Assembly: GCA_910588855.1 (NCBI GenBank) | Contig: CAJUSR010000014.1 | Coordinates: 26,277-90,276, forward strand | Direction of reading: 5' to 3' | Origin: an uncultured Kineothrix sp. | Lineage (GTDB): Bacteria > Bacillota > Clostridia > Lachnospirales > Lachnospiraceae | DNA length: 64,000 nucleotides | Shown here: piece by piece, positions 52,263 to 60,850 of the stretch | Numbering within the stretch: position 1 is the stretch's first letter | How the letters are laid out: the number at the start of each line of letters is the position of its first letter | Notes under the pieces: generated by a model | The model's database searches: none | The model's input: only the letters and a program-made list of their open reading frames with translations | What the model was told of the DNA's origin: nothing | Translations under genes and position numbers: made by a program

Positions 52263-53747
52263 ATGAAATCACCCCTTTATTTTTATAAATTCAAGAAAAA
52301 AATGAAAATCTTAACACTTTCTTTATGTATATCCGTCTCAGTGTTCCTCGGGGATGCTATGCCTTCCTACGCTTCCAGCTATGAAGACCTGATGGAAGCT
52401 ATGGAAAACAGGAAATCTCTTCCGGTACAGTCCAATGAAATCGAAAACTGGCCGGACGGGCCATTGATAGGCGCGGAAGCCGCCATTGTAGTAGAAGCCA
52501 ATACCGGGGTTATCCTTTACAGCAAAAACATCCACGAAAAACTTTATCCGGCAAGCACTACCAAAATTCTTACTTGCCTGATTGCCACCGAAAATTCTTC
52601 CCTGGATGAAATTGTCTCTTTTTCCAGCAACGCAGTTTTTTCTATTGAAAAAGGCAGTTCCAATATGGGAATGGATGTGGGGCAATCTATCACTATGGAA
52701 GAATGCCTTTATGGTATCCTCGTTGGCTCCGCCAATGAAGTTGCCAACGCAGTGGCGGAACATATCGGGGGAAGTACGGAAGGGTTCGCGGAAATGATGA
52801 ACCAAAAAGCATCGGAACTTGGCTGCCTGGACTCCCATTTTGCCAATGCCAACGGCCTCCATAACGACGACCATTATACCTCTGCCTATGACTTGTCCGT
52901 AATTGCCAGGGAATTTTTCCAAAACGAGCTGCTGGCTAAAATCTCCGGAACGCCTACCCAGCATTTTGAGCCTTCGGAAAACCAGCCCGATGATTTTATC
53001 TTACGCACCCATCATAAGCTGGTTACTCAAGATTACACTTATGAAGGGATTATCGGCGGAAAAACCGGTTATACCGACAAAGCGCGGCAGACCTTGGTTA
53101 CTTGCGCGGAACGGAACGGCATGAAACTTATCTGTGTTGTTATGAAAGAAGAATCCCCTAACCAGTTTACCGACACTATAGATTTGCTTAATTATGGCTT
53201 CAATAATTTTGAAGTAGTGAATGTATCGGAAAATGAAACCAAATTCAATATTAATAACGCAGATTTTTTCCAATCCAATAACGATATTTTCGGCAGTTCC
53301 AAACCTATTTTATCTTTAAATAAGGACAGCTACCTCATACTTCCGAAAACAGCCGTATTTAAAGACACCGTTTCTTCCATATCCTATGACGTGGAAGATG
53401 AAAACCAAATTGCCCGTATCGATTATACTTATAACAACATATATGTAGGGAATGCATCGGTGGACATTGCTGCTGACGTTTCTTCTTCTTATGATTTTGA
53501 TTCCTCTATTGAGGAAACCCCGAAAAAGGTAGAAGAAGATACCGAAGAAAATGTGATTTTTGTAAATATTAAAAAAATCCTTCTGTTTGTACTTATCGGA
53601 GCGGGGATATTGATTTTACTCTTCATTATGAAATCCCTGCTGCAAAATTACAGCTTTTCAAAAGGGCATAGGAGAACCCGTCTTAGAAGACGACGTAAAG
53701 ATAAATGGCCTACTTACAAATTCAGCGATAAAGATTGGAAAATATGA
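52263..53747 (+). CDS. D-alanyl-D-alanine carboxypeptidase (PBP5/6-like, DacA/DacF type)
   Basis: 494 residues from MKSPLYFYKFKKKM. Signal peptide (about 15-35, then SYAS cleavage). Serine-type penicillin-binding fold: SxxK in YPASTTKILTC, SxN in LVGSANEVANA, KTG in IIGGKTGYTDKAR. A later region is PBP5_C-like, and a membrane helix (about 440-460) with a strongly basic tail (HRRTRLRRRRK) closes the protein. It trims the last D-Ala from peptidoglycan pentapeptides, affecting cross-linking. The TM-plus-basic tail replaces the usual amphipathic anchor. Preceded by the structured leader. Confidence 0.93.
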   Translation: MKSPLYFYKFKKKMKILTLSLCISVSVFLGDAMPSYASSYEDLMEAMENRKSLPVQSNEIENWPDGPLIGAEAAIVVEANTGVILYSKNIHEKLYPASTTKILTCLIATENSSLDEIVSFSSNAVFSIEKGSSNMGMDVGQSITMEECLYGILVGSANEVANAVAEHIGGSTEGFAEMMNQKASELGCLDSHFANANGLHNDDHYTSAYDLSVIAREFFQNELLAKISGTPTQHFEPSENQPDDFILRTHHKLVTQDYTYEGIIGGKTGYTDKARQTLVTCAERNGMKLICVVMKEESPNQFTDTIDLLNYGFNNFEVVNVSENETKFNINNADFFQSNNDIFGSSKPILSLNKDSYLILPKTAVFKDTVSSISYDVEDENQIARIDYTYNNIYVGNASVDIAADVSSSYDFDSSIEETPKKVEEDTEENVIFVNIKKILLFVLIGAGILILLFIMKSLLQNYSFSKGHRRTRLRRRRKDKWPTYKFSDKDWKI

Positions 53748-53812
53748 AAGATATAAAATTAAGATGGTTAATGACAAATTTCCCAAAAGTAATTGATAAA
53801 ACATAAAATTGT

Positions 53813-53846
53813 AAAAAGGACTAGGGTTTCATCTTAGTCCTTTTTT
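53813..53846. terminator. Bidirectional terminator between carboxypeptidase and exonuclease genes
   Basis: AAAAAGGACTA (53813-53823) and TAGTCCTTTTT (53835-53845) with an 11-base loop. It contains the last codons and stop of the exonuclease gene. Confidence 0.75.
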
Positions 53847-54735
53847 CGTCCAACGCGTTAAAGTCATCTTCGGATATGAATTTTATCGTTTTTACAACAT
53901 ATATTTTCTTGTCTTCAGATTTTTTCATCCTTATTTTTGCCCTTATGTGGCCGTGGATATCACAGAAGCCTGCCGCATAATAATGTTTCCCGTTGGTAGA
54001 AAACCAGCCTATTTTCCGTTTTACATTTTTTCTACAAAGATAACACCTAATGCTCAGAACTTCCTTGTCGGAAAGGGCTTCTGCTTTATCGTTAAATTCC
54101 CTCGAGATATATTTCATATAATTATCGAAAATTACTTTTATTTCTTCCTTCTTTGTTTTCGGCGCAGCAAATACATCAAAAGAATAGTTATGAAATACCG
54201 ATTCTTCAATTCTTGATAAAACCTTTGCGGTATAATAAGCATCGCTAAACGCCCGGTGGAAAGGAATATCTTTCTCTATCTGAAGTACATCCACCGCATG
54301 TTCTAACGCCCTTCTCGTCTTTTTGTCTTCAAATCCTATACTGAATAATTTCTGGACATCATAGAACTTCATAGGCTTATCCGACAAAGGGCGCATTTGG
54401 TAAAACCGCATGTTCCGCTGCAGTTCCTTTAAATCTATAGGGCCCCATGTACAAAAAATATAATCTTCTCCGCACCAATCCAAAAATTCTTTTGCAACTT
54501 CCGGGAAGGATTTTTCATCTTCCAATTCTTCCATTTTTATATGAATCAGGCTCCTTGTAATATAATGCAGTTCCTGATACACTTTCGGTTTGATTAAACG
54601 GTGGAACTCGCCTTTTAGTTGAAATTCCTCATCCAGTTTGACAGCTCCTATTTCAATAATCTCAAAAGGGATTTCTTTTATTTCCTGCCCTGTATTACTT
54701 TGATTCCATTCAAGGTCAAATACAATATAATTCAT
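53821..54735 (-). CDS. DEDDh 3'-5' exonuclease with C-terminal zinc-binding region
   Basis: 304 residues. RNase T/DnaQ fold: Exo I VFDLEWNQS (about 4-12, Asp and Glu), Exo II near FCTWGPIDLKELQRN, and Exo III PFHRAFSDAYYTAKVL with the catalytic His and Asp. This KapD/ERI-1-like set acts on RNA or DNA 3' ends. The C-terminal about 80 residues contain CYLCRKN and GFCDIHGH, a likely zinc ribbon. Monocistronic. SD GGGAGGAAAG. Confidence 0.85.
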   Translation of the reverse strand: MNYIVFDLEWNQSNTGQEIKEIPFEIIEIGAVKLDEEFQLKGEFHRLIKPKVYQELHYITRSLIHIKMEELEDEKSFPEVAKEFLDWCGEDYIFCTWGPIDLKELQRNMRFYQMRPLSDKPMKFYDVQKLFSIGFEDKKTRRALEHAVDVLQIEKDIPFHRAFSDAYYTAKVLSRIEESVFHNYSFDVFAAPKTKKEEIKVIFDNYMKYISREFNDKAEALSDKEVLSIRCYLCRKNVKRKIGWFSTNGKHYYAAGFCDIHGHIRAKIRMKKSEDKKIYVVKTIKFISEDDFNALDEKRTKMKP

Positions 54736-54768
54736 AAAATACTTTCCTCCCTTCCTGCTCCATCTATA

Positions 54769-55362
54769 TTATTTCAAATTTAAGATTTCCCCTCCCATTA
54801 TTTCTGCCTCTGCTTTATCATGAGTCACTAATATCACGGTTTTCCCTTTGCTCTTTTCTTTAATATAATCCGCCATCCTTTTTTTATTTTCCCAATCCAA
54901 TCCGGCAAAAGGCTCATCCAATATTAATATATCATAATCAGCCATCAAAGCCCGTACAATAGCAATTCTTCTTCTCATGCCCCCTGATAATTCCCGGACA
55001 GGATATTTTTCGTTTCCTTTTAATCCTGCTTTTTCCAATTCATCATATATCCGGCTATCCGTTATCCCCTTAGGGCCATTGTTTTTTTTTCCGCAAATAA
55101 TGCGTATATTGGTAATCGCATTCAAATCATTACATAATCGGTCTTCTTGAAAAACCATACTGACTTTTTTATTTTCCAGCCCTTCGATATACCCTTTATC
55201 CGCTGTTTCCAATCCAGCCAATATCCTTAGCAGGGTCGTTTTCCCTCCCCCGGAAGGCGCCATAACGGACAGGACGGAGCCATCTTTAATCCGGGCGGAA
55301 AAATTTTTTATTACCTCTTTTTCCCCATATTTTTTGGATAAGCTGTTAATTACGATATCCAT
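54769..55362 (-). CDS. ABC transporter ATP-binding protein (SsuB/TauB-like)
   Basis: 197 residues, short for the family (usually about 240-260) but complete: Walker A APSGGGKTTLLR (about 35-46), Q-loop VFQEDRLC, signature ELSGGMRRRIAIVRAL and Walker B ILILDEPFAGLD, then the His switch VTHDKAEAE. Sulfonate/nitrate/taurine transporter type. Gene overlaps nothing but follows the permease by 3 bases. Confidence 0.92.
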   Translation of the reverse strand: MDIVINSLSKKYGEKEVIKNFSARIKDGSVLSVMAPSGGGKTTLLRILAGLETADKGYIEGLENKKVSMVFQEDRLCNDLNAITNIRIICGKKNNGPKGITDSRIYDELEKAGLKGNEKYPVRELSGGMRRRIAIVRALMADYDILILDEPFAGLDWENKKRMADYIKEKSKGKTVILVTHDKAEAEIMGGEILNLK

Positions 55363-55365
55363 ACT

Positions 55366-56148
55366 TTACTCCATTTCTATCACTTTATCCAGAAAAAAAA
55401 GAAATATTTTTTCAAAACATACGCTCAAAAGAATAATAGTCACCGTCCATGCAAATAAATCCGAAGTTTCCAGATATACTTTTGCTTCATAAAGTTTTTC
55501 CCCAATAGAGCCTGCCGGAATACCGATTACTTCCGCAGCAACTCCTGCTTTCCAGCATAATCCAAGAGAAACGGAACAGGCCGCCCTTAAGTACGGAGCC
55601 ATTTGAGGTAAATAAATATACCGGATACGCCTTGAATAAGGAATCCTGAACACTTCCGCCATTTCCAAAAGTTCCTTATCCGCATTTTCAAGCCCGTACA
55701 AAATATTGGTATAAATTACAGGCAGCACAATAAGGAAGGAAATGGCAAAAGATAAGTTGCCGGAAGGAACCCATATTAAAATCAAAATAATAAAAGATGC
55801 CACCGGAGCCGCTTTGATAACTGCCATCAAAGGCTTTGCCAGTTCTCTTACGAAACGGCAAAAAGAACTTACCCATGCAAATAAAATTCCCGTCAAAAGG
55901 GCTGAGAAAAAACCTCCTGCAATTCTGCATAAGGAAAAGAAAATAGATTTCCAAAATCCTATTGTCACTATCAATTCTAAAAACCTTAAAAATACAGCTA
56001 CAGGAGATACAAGCAGTATCTCCTGTCCAATAAAAAGGGCCACTATTTCCCATACGGCAATCCAAAACAGCGCCGCCCATATTTTTATTTTAGCACCACC
56101 ATCTAAATCTTCATTCCTTCCATCTCTACCTGATGTAATAAAATTCAT
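55366..56148 (-). CDS. ABC transporter permease (SsuC/TauC-like)
   Basis: 260 residues, six membrane helices. BPD_transp_1 EAA loop: LLEMAEVFRIPYSRRIRYIYLP (about residues 158-179, read with a G four residues on). Domains and order agree with SsuA-SsuC-SsuB systems. Its start overlaps the end of the binding-protein gene by 23 bases. The substrate is unknown. Confidence 0.9.
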   Translation of the reverse strand: MNFITSGRDGRNEDLDGGAKIKIWAALFWIAVWEIVALFIGQEILLVSPVAVFLRFLELIVTIGFWKSIFFSLCRIAGGFFSALLTGILFAWVSSFCRFVRELAKPLMAVIKAAPVASFIILILIWVPSGNLSFAISFLIVLPVIYTNILYGLENADKELLEMAEVFRIPYSRRIRYIYLPQMAPYLRAACSVSLGLCWKAGVAAEVIGIPAGSIGEKLYEAKVYLETSDLFAWTVTIILLSVCFEKIFLFFLDKVIEME

Positions 56149-57136
56149 CGGCCGGAACCTCTCCTCCTATGGACTTTGGATTCTGCTCTTTTAAAATATT
56201 CAAATAGCCCGATAACTTTTCTTTCATTTCTTTTCCTTCTATAAAGACAATATTGCAATATGGCAGAGCTTTTTCCGCTACCGCAGCCGGAACAATATCG
56301 TATTTCTCAATCAATGATGCGGCTTCCGGAACGGAATGAACCACATATTCCACAGATTCCTTGTATAAATCCAAAAACCTTTCCACTGCTTCCGGATTCT
56401 TTTCCACAAATTCTTTCCTCGCAACAATCACTCCCGTAATCATCGCCCCTTTGTTATCTTCTTCCTGCAGCTTATCCCATTCATCTGTCAAATCGAGGGC
56501 AATGCGGATTTTATCGTTTTTCGTCTGTGCAATGGTAACAAAAGGTTGCGGAAGTAAAGCAACTACTCCTTTGGAAGCAGAGTTCCCGGCATTCCCTAAA
56601 GCTGCCACACACTCGGAATGTTCGGATTTCCATTCCACCGTTACATCTTTCTCCATATCAATGCCATTCGCTGAAAGGATATAGCTCAAGGCATATTCTG
56701 GCGTAGCGCCTTTGCCGCTGGCATAAATTGTCTTTCCTTTCAAATCATTTACGGATTGGATAGAACCATCCATATCTACAATATATAAAACCCCCAAAGT
56801 ATTGATTGCCAATACTTTAAGCTGCCCATCCGTATTATTATAAAGTACGGAAGCCAAATTTGCTGGGATAGCCGCAATATCCGTATTTCCCTGTACCAGT
56901 TTCGGTGTCACTTCGTCCACGGAAGCTGCAATTGTAAAATGATAAGAATTGCCGTCTACCATCGTTTCCTCCGTACCGGCTCCCGAATCCTCCATCATTT
57001 TTACCATCCCCATAGCCGTAGGCCCTTTGAGGGCGGTAATATCAATATCTACCGTTTCTTCCTTTTTATCCCCACATCCAACCATCAATAATACAACAAA
57101 AGCCAAACAACAAAATACAACGGTAAATTTCTTCAT
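56126..57136 (-). CDS. ABC transporter substrate-binding lipoprotein (NMT1/SsuA-like)
   Basis: 336 residues from MKKFTVVFCCLAFVVLLMVG; ATG at 57136 has an SD (GGATGGAG) nine bases upstream; an ATG six bases earlier (57142) is possible. Lipobox LLMVGCGDK. NMT1/SsuA fold: ITALKGPTAMGMVKM near the N-terminus, GNTDIAAIPANLASVLYN, LKGKTIYASGKGATPEY and GAMITGVIVARKEFVEKNPE. The GPTAMG opening differs from classic sulfonate-binding proteins and is common in Clostridia. First gene of a three-gene transporter. Confidence 0.88.
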   Translation of the reverse strand: MKKFTVVFCCLAFVVLLMVGCGDKKEETVDIDITALKGPTAMGMVKMMEDSGAGTEETMVDGNSYHFTIAASVDEVTPKLVQGNTDIAAIPANLASVLYNNTDGQLKVLAINTLGVLYIVDMDGSIQSVNDLKGKTIYASGKGATPEYALSYILSANGIDMEKDVTVEWKSEHSECVAALGNAGNSASKGVVALLPQPFVTIAQTKNDKIRIALDLTDEWDKLQEEDNKGAMITGVIVARKEFVEKNPEAVERFLDLYKESVEYVVHSVPEAASLIEKYDIVPAAVAEKALPYCNIVFIEGKEMKEKLSGYLNILKEQNPKSIGGEVPADEFYYIR

Positions 57137-57214
57137 AATCATAATCTCCATCCTGCTCATTCAACTAGTATTTTTTTACCGGTAATAAACCACAAATATC
57201 ATGCAGAAATAACT

Positions 57215-57832
57215 TTACAAGTCATCCCAATCTCTTTTTAATTTACATTCCACAGCGGTTTTTATTAAATGCACCGTGCCGTCAATGCCAAATTCGCTGC
57301 TGTCAATCAGCATATCCTTTCCTTCTTTCTGATCCCAATTGTTGTCCGTAAAATATTCATAATAATTTCTTCTCGTCTTGTCCATATGGCGGATTGCCCG
57401 CTCCGCTTCTTCTTTCGTAAAATTATACCTTTCCATAACCGTTTCCAAACGGGTACTATATGGCGCATAAATAAATATTTTCAAAACCTCATGCCTGTTC
57501 CTCAAAACATAATCCGCCCCTCTACCGACAATAACACAAGATTCCCCTCGCTTTACAATGGAACGGATAATTTCCGCCTGCGCCCTATATATTTTGTCAT
57601 TTGGGTTGTCCTGTATGAAATCAAAGCTTCCTTTAAATTTCAATATCCTCCCTATCAATTTTTCATCCGCATTTCCAACCACTTTCCAGTCCAATCCACT
57701 TTCTTTGGCTGCCATCTCAATCAGATTCCTGTCATAAAAATTGATTCCAAGTTCCCTTGCTAAGCCTTCTCCAATCCGGCGGCCGTTGCTGCCAAAGCTT
57801 CTTCCTATTGTAATCACGATTTGCCTTTCCAT
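57215..57832 (-). CDS. Cytidylate-kinase-like family protein (AAK_33)
   Basis: 205 residues. P-loop variant TIGRSFGSNGRRIGEGLARE (about 7-26), as in the 'cytidylate kinase-like' family distinct from Cmk; LIGRGADYVLRNR-like block (VGRGADYVLRN) and a lid Arg-rich TRRNYYEYFTDNNWD. Nucleoside or other phosphoryl transfer is predicted; substrate unproven. SD AGGACGGAAAA. Not clearly linked to the ABC transporter. Confidence 0.85.
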   Translation of the reverse strand: MERQIVITIGRSFGSNGRRIGEGLARELGINFYDRNLIEMAAKESGLDWKVVGNADEKLIGRILKFKGSFDFIQDNPNDKIYRAQAEIIRSIVKRGESCVIVGRGADYVLRNRHEVLKIFIYAPYSTRLETVMERYNFTKEEAERAIRHMDKTRRNYYEYFTDNNWDQKEGKDMLIDSSEFGIDGTVHLIKTAVECKLKRDWDDL

Positions 57833-58019
57833 ATTATTTTCCGTCCTTTCCGGCCCCCAAAAATTATGTATGAATCTATTTGCTGCTTACAGAAATAATA
57901 TCATATTCCGTTTTATATCACAAGGGTATTGCTCGCCAGAAGCTGCATCATATTTTTCTATTTGCTGCAAAGTTTTCATCTTCCGCCCCATATTCCATAT
58001 ATCTTCACATTTCTATATT

Positions 58020-58976
58020 TCATGACTCCGGCTTAAAATAATGCCCATATAATGTACTTATTTTCCGCTTCATTATCTCTATCAGCTCTACCGGCTCTAA
58101 TACAGTTGCATCGCTTCCAAGCGGCAGAAAGTAATCGGCAACCCATTCTAAGGTTGCATGGCATATTTCCATATCGATAACCCCTCCACCTGTTGAAAAA
58201 GTTTTTAATCCCCTTGCCAGTAAACATTCTGCTTCGCAGCGTTTTACACCTATATCCGTCAATTTAATTTTGATATGGTATTCGCTTCCGGTTTCCAATT
58301 TTTCATGATATTCCCGAATAGACCCGGGAACAGGGTATTTTCCCTTAGGATAAGGTTTTTCCTCTATAATTTCTTTGATACGGTCAACGCGAAACTCTCT
58401 GATTTGATTGGCTGCCATACAATATGCAGGGCAATACCAAAGCCCATTCATGGCATATAGCCCAATTGGTATAATGGTACGGATATTTTCAGAATGTGCG
58501 GATGAATATCGTATGGTTGCAGCATGATGTTTTATGGCAATATGAAACATTGATTTGAGCAACGGCGAATCGCGATGCCTGTCCGGAACCCAAAATACCA
58601 CTTTATTTTGAATCTGCGCAATACTGTTTTGCATATCTAACGGCAGGCAATTCAAAAACTTTTTCAAAACGGATATTGTTTCCTGCTCAAAAGGCAAATC
58701 GCGGTAAAATTGCAAAGCCTGGCAGGCAAAAAATATAGCTTTTGCTTCACTTTCCGAAAAAGCGATAGGCGGTAAAATGCGCTCTTTCAGAATATGATAC
58801 CCGCCCGCAGCGCCTACTTCCGAATACAGAGGAAATCCGGCTTTCTCTAATTCTTGCAAATCGCGGAGTACCGTACGTTTTGAAACGGAAAATTCTTTTG
58901 CTAATTCCCCCACCGTAAAATTCTTTTTTGCATTTATTGTTATCATCATTTCAATAAGACGTTCTGCTTTTGACAT
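58020..58976 (-). CDS. YafY-type HTH/WYL domain transcriptional regulator
   Basis: 318 residues. HTH_11 at the N-terminus (FTVGELAKEFSVSKRTVLRD, about 19-38), then LEKAGFPLYSEVGAAGGYHI and a WYL domain (about 140-230, with GLWYCPAYCMAANQIREFRV) and a C-terminal WCX region. WYL proteins sense nucleic acid or small ligands. Divergent from the YciI-like gene (59111), which it may control. Confidence 0.88.
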   Translation of the reverse strand: MSKAERLIEMMITINAKKNFTVGELAKEFSVSKRTVLRDLQELEKAGFPLYSEVGAAGGYHILKERILPPIAFSESEAKAIFFACQALQFYRDLPFEQETISVLKKFLNCLPLDMQNSIAQIQNKVVFWVPDRHRDSPLLKSMFHIAIKHHAATIRYSSAHSENIRTIIPIGLYAMNGLWYCPAYCMAANQIREFRVDRIKEIIEEKPYPKGKYPVPGSIREYHEKLETGSEYHIKIKLTDIGVKRCEAECLLARGLKTFSTGGGVIDMEICHATLEWVADYFLPLGSDATVLEPVELIEIMKRKISTLYGHYFKPES

Positions 58977-59110
58977 TTTTAAATACCTTTCCTAATAATG
59001 ACATGTCTTGTCACTATTCTATGATAAACTATTTATGTATCAAATACAATATAACAACAAAACGAAGGGAAAGGAAAAGGAACAAAAAGAAATGCAAAGG
59101 AGAATATCGT

Positions 59111-59410
59111 ATGGAAAAGTTAATGTATATGATGATGATTGAAAAAAGCAAGACTTATAATAAGATGACAAAACAGGTCGTTATGGATCATGTTGAGAAT
59201 ATAAGAAAGTTGGACGATGAAGGTAAACTGGAAATCTGCGGTGTCTTCAAAGGTTATCCAGGAATGGCAGGTATGTATATCCTAAAGACCCAAAGCCGGG
59301 AAGAAGCGGAAGAAATTTGCAATGCGGAGCCACTAATCGTCGGAGGACATGCAACCTATAAATTAGTCGGCTTACAGGTTGCAAACCGGGAAAATAATTA
59401 TTTGCTGTAA
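59111..59410 (+). CDS. YciI-like protein
   Basis: 99 residues from the ATG at 59111 (SD AAAGGAG), not the longer frame. Ferredoxin-like alpha/beta YCII fold: LMYMMMIEKSKTYNK, then HVENIRKLDDEGKLEICGVF and SREEAEEICNAEPLIVGGHA. The conserved His-Asp pair of YciI is present as DHVENIRKLDDEG. Role unknown; divergent from the WYL regulator. Confidence 0.85.
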   Translation: MEKLMYMMMIEKSKTYNKMTKQVVMDHVENIRKLDDEGKLEICGVFKGYPGMAGMYILKTQSREEAEEICNAEPLIVGGHATYKLVGLQVANRENNYLL

Positions 59411-59431
59411 TTATGGCAACAAGAGTTGGCT

Positions 59432-59473
59432 AAAAGGCAGCTTTGAAACTTAATAATTTCAAAGCTGCCTTTT
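59432..59473 (+). terminator. Terminator after YciI-like gene
   Basis: AAAAGGCAGCTTTGAAA (59432-59448) and TTTCAAAGCTGCCTTTT (59457-59473) form a perfect 17-bp stem with flanking A- and T-runs. Confidence 0.88.
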
Positions 59474-59526
59474 AAACAATTATATTACGTATTTCCAGTC
59501 AACTAAAGTAATTCTTTGGAAATTTG

Positions 59527-60009
59527 CTATGGCAAGGGTTTCACCCATATCTCCATACAGACCATATCTTTTGTATCCCGATAATATTTTTCTGCAGAAA
59601 ACGGCTCTGTTATCAGGTTATGATGTGGGAGCCATGTTTGAAAAAGGTATTTATTCGCCTTGTCCAGCGCAAAAGTCACTAAATCCTCAAAATTTTCCTC
59701 CTCACCCCTGCAAACAATATATTCCCCTGATAAAAGCTCCTGCTTGACAATGCCCTCTACCATTTTTCCCGAATCTTTTTCTGCAAGCCCTCCTGCAAAA
59801 TACCGGAACGTTCCCTGCTTAGGGTCTGCAGAATGTGACATGCCCATTTCCATACCTTCTTTAAGATATGGGGCAATGAGACACTTTTCCTTTTGGTATC
59901 GATGCCAAAGCTGTCCGGGAACATCAATACCGGTACTTTCCCCTACCGGTATCTGTTGAGAAATCCTGACTTCCGTTTCAAAACCCAGATAAGTTTCCTT
60001 AAAAGCCCT
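59527..60009 (-). pseudogene. Remnant of GyrI-like/AraC effector-binding protein
   Basis: A 160-codon frame without a start upstream: codons before the first ATG (59853) still read like protein (YLGFETEVRISQQIPVGEST, then GQLWHRYQKEKCLIAPYLKE). The later part, GTFRYFAGGLAEKDSGKMVE and LFQTWLPHHNLITEPFSAEK, is typical of the effector-binding (GyrI-like) domain that sits C-terminal to AraC or MerR DNA-binding parts. The N-terminus is lost and the frame overlaps the end of the YoaP-like remnant (59943-60009), so a deletion probably joined two genes. Confidence 0.65.
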
Positions 60010-60755
60010 TTACTTACTAAAATTTTATCAAATTTCTTCTCCGACAAGATTTCATGGGTCACAAACTGCCCGTCATAAAAAAGGAAAAAAGTCGTAAAAG
60101 GCGAGGGCGCATTCTGTGCATTCTCTCTGGTCTGGATATGTATGGAATGAAACTCCGCATTCCTGTCTTTTGCCATGCTCTCCAATATCGGTACATACTT
60201 CGCCGTAAAAGGACATTATTTTGTGTAATACAGTACAAATCCCTTTGGCATATCTTTCTGCCCATGCATGGTATTCCGAAAACGGGGAAGCGGAACACCA
60301 TCCTCAAGAGGCAGATACATAAGCCCAAAATAAGATTCTGCTGTGTCCTCTATCTTAAATCACTTATAGCCTATATAATTCGGGTCAGAGAGGAATCCCT
60401 TTTTCTTTTTAGAGGACAGGGTAACAAGCGCCTTTTTTCCCTTCGCTTTACTGTCCTCAATACACGCATCCAGCAGAAGGTTAGAGTATCCATTTCCTTT
60501 AAACTACCCGGATACCCACAGGCAGTCAATGTACATACAGCCTTCCTCCTCGATGGGTACCCATGCGTATTCCACAGGGATATATTCAATGAAGCATTTT
60601 CCCCGGACATTTCCTTTCAAGAACACAAGCCCTTCTTCCAACCTCTCCCTCAGCCAGTTCTTTTTTGACATGACCTGAATATCCTTATTGTTTGATATGG
60701 CACAGCAGATATTCTCTTTTTCAATATTTTCGCGTGTCAGTTTTACAAATTCCAT
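59943..60755 (-). pseudogene. YoaP-like GNAT acetyltransferase gene with three in-frame stop codons
   Basis: One uninterrupted frame of 270 codons from MEFVKLTRENIEKENICCAI (ATG 60753-60755, SD GGAGG) to 59943, broken by TAG at 60504-60506 (after CLWVSG, where relatives have Gln), TGA at 60360-60362 (after NYIGYK) and TAA at 60216-60218 (after YYTK, before CPFT). No frameshift. The intervening sequence keeps the GNAT and YoaP features (GYSNLLLDACIEDSKAKGKK, then NAPSPFTTFFLFYDGQFVTH). Three different stops in an otherwise well kept sequence indicate recent decay. Confidence 0.85.
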
Positions 60756-60850
60756 ACTCTATTGCCTCCTTATTATTCTATCTGCATTCCTATATAATAA
60801 AAAATTATCAGGTTATTATCAGAAATCCTGTTCTCAGCCGCAAATTGATA

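Noticed and set aside
59943..60755. Reassigned stop codons or selenocysteine/pyrrolysine use in the YoaP-like gene
   Set aside because: All three stops occur and every neighbouring gene ends normally at them; decay is simpler.
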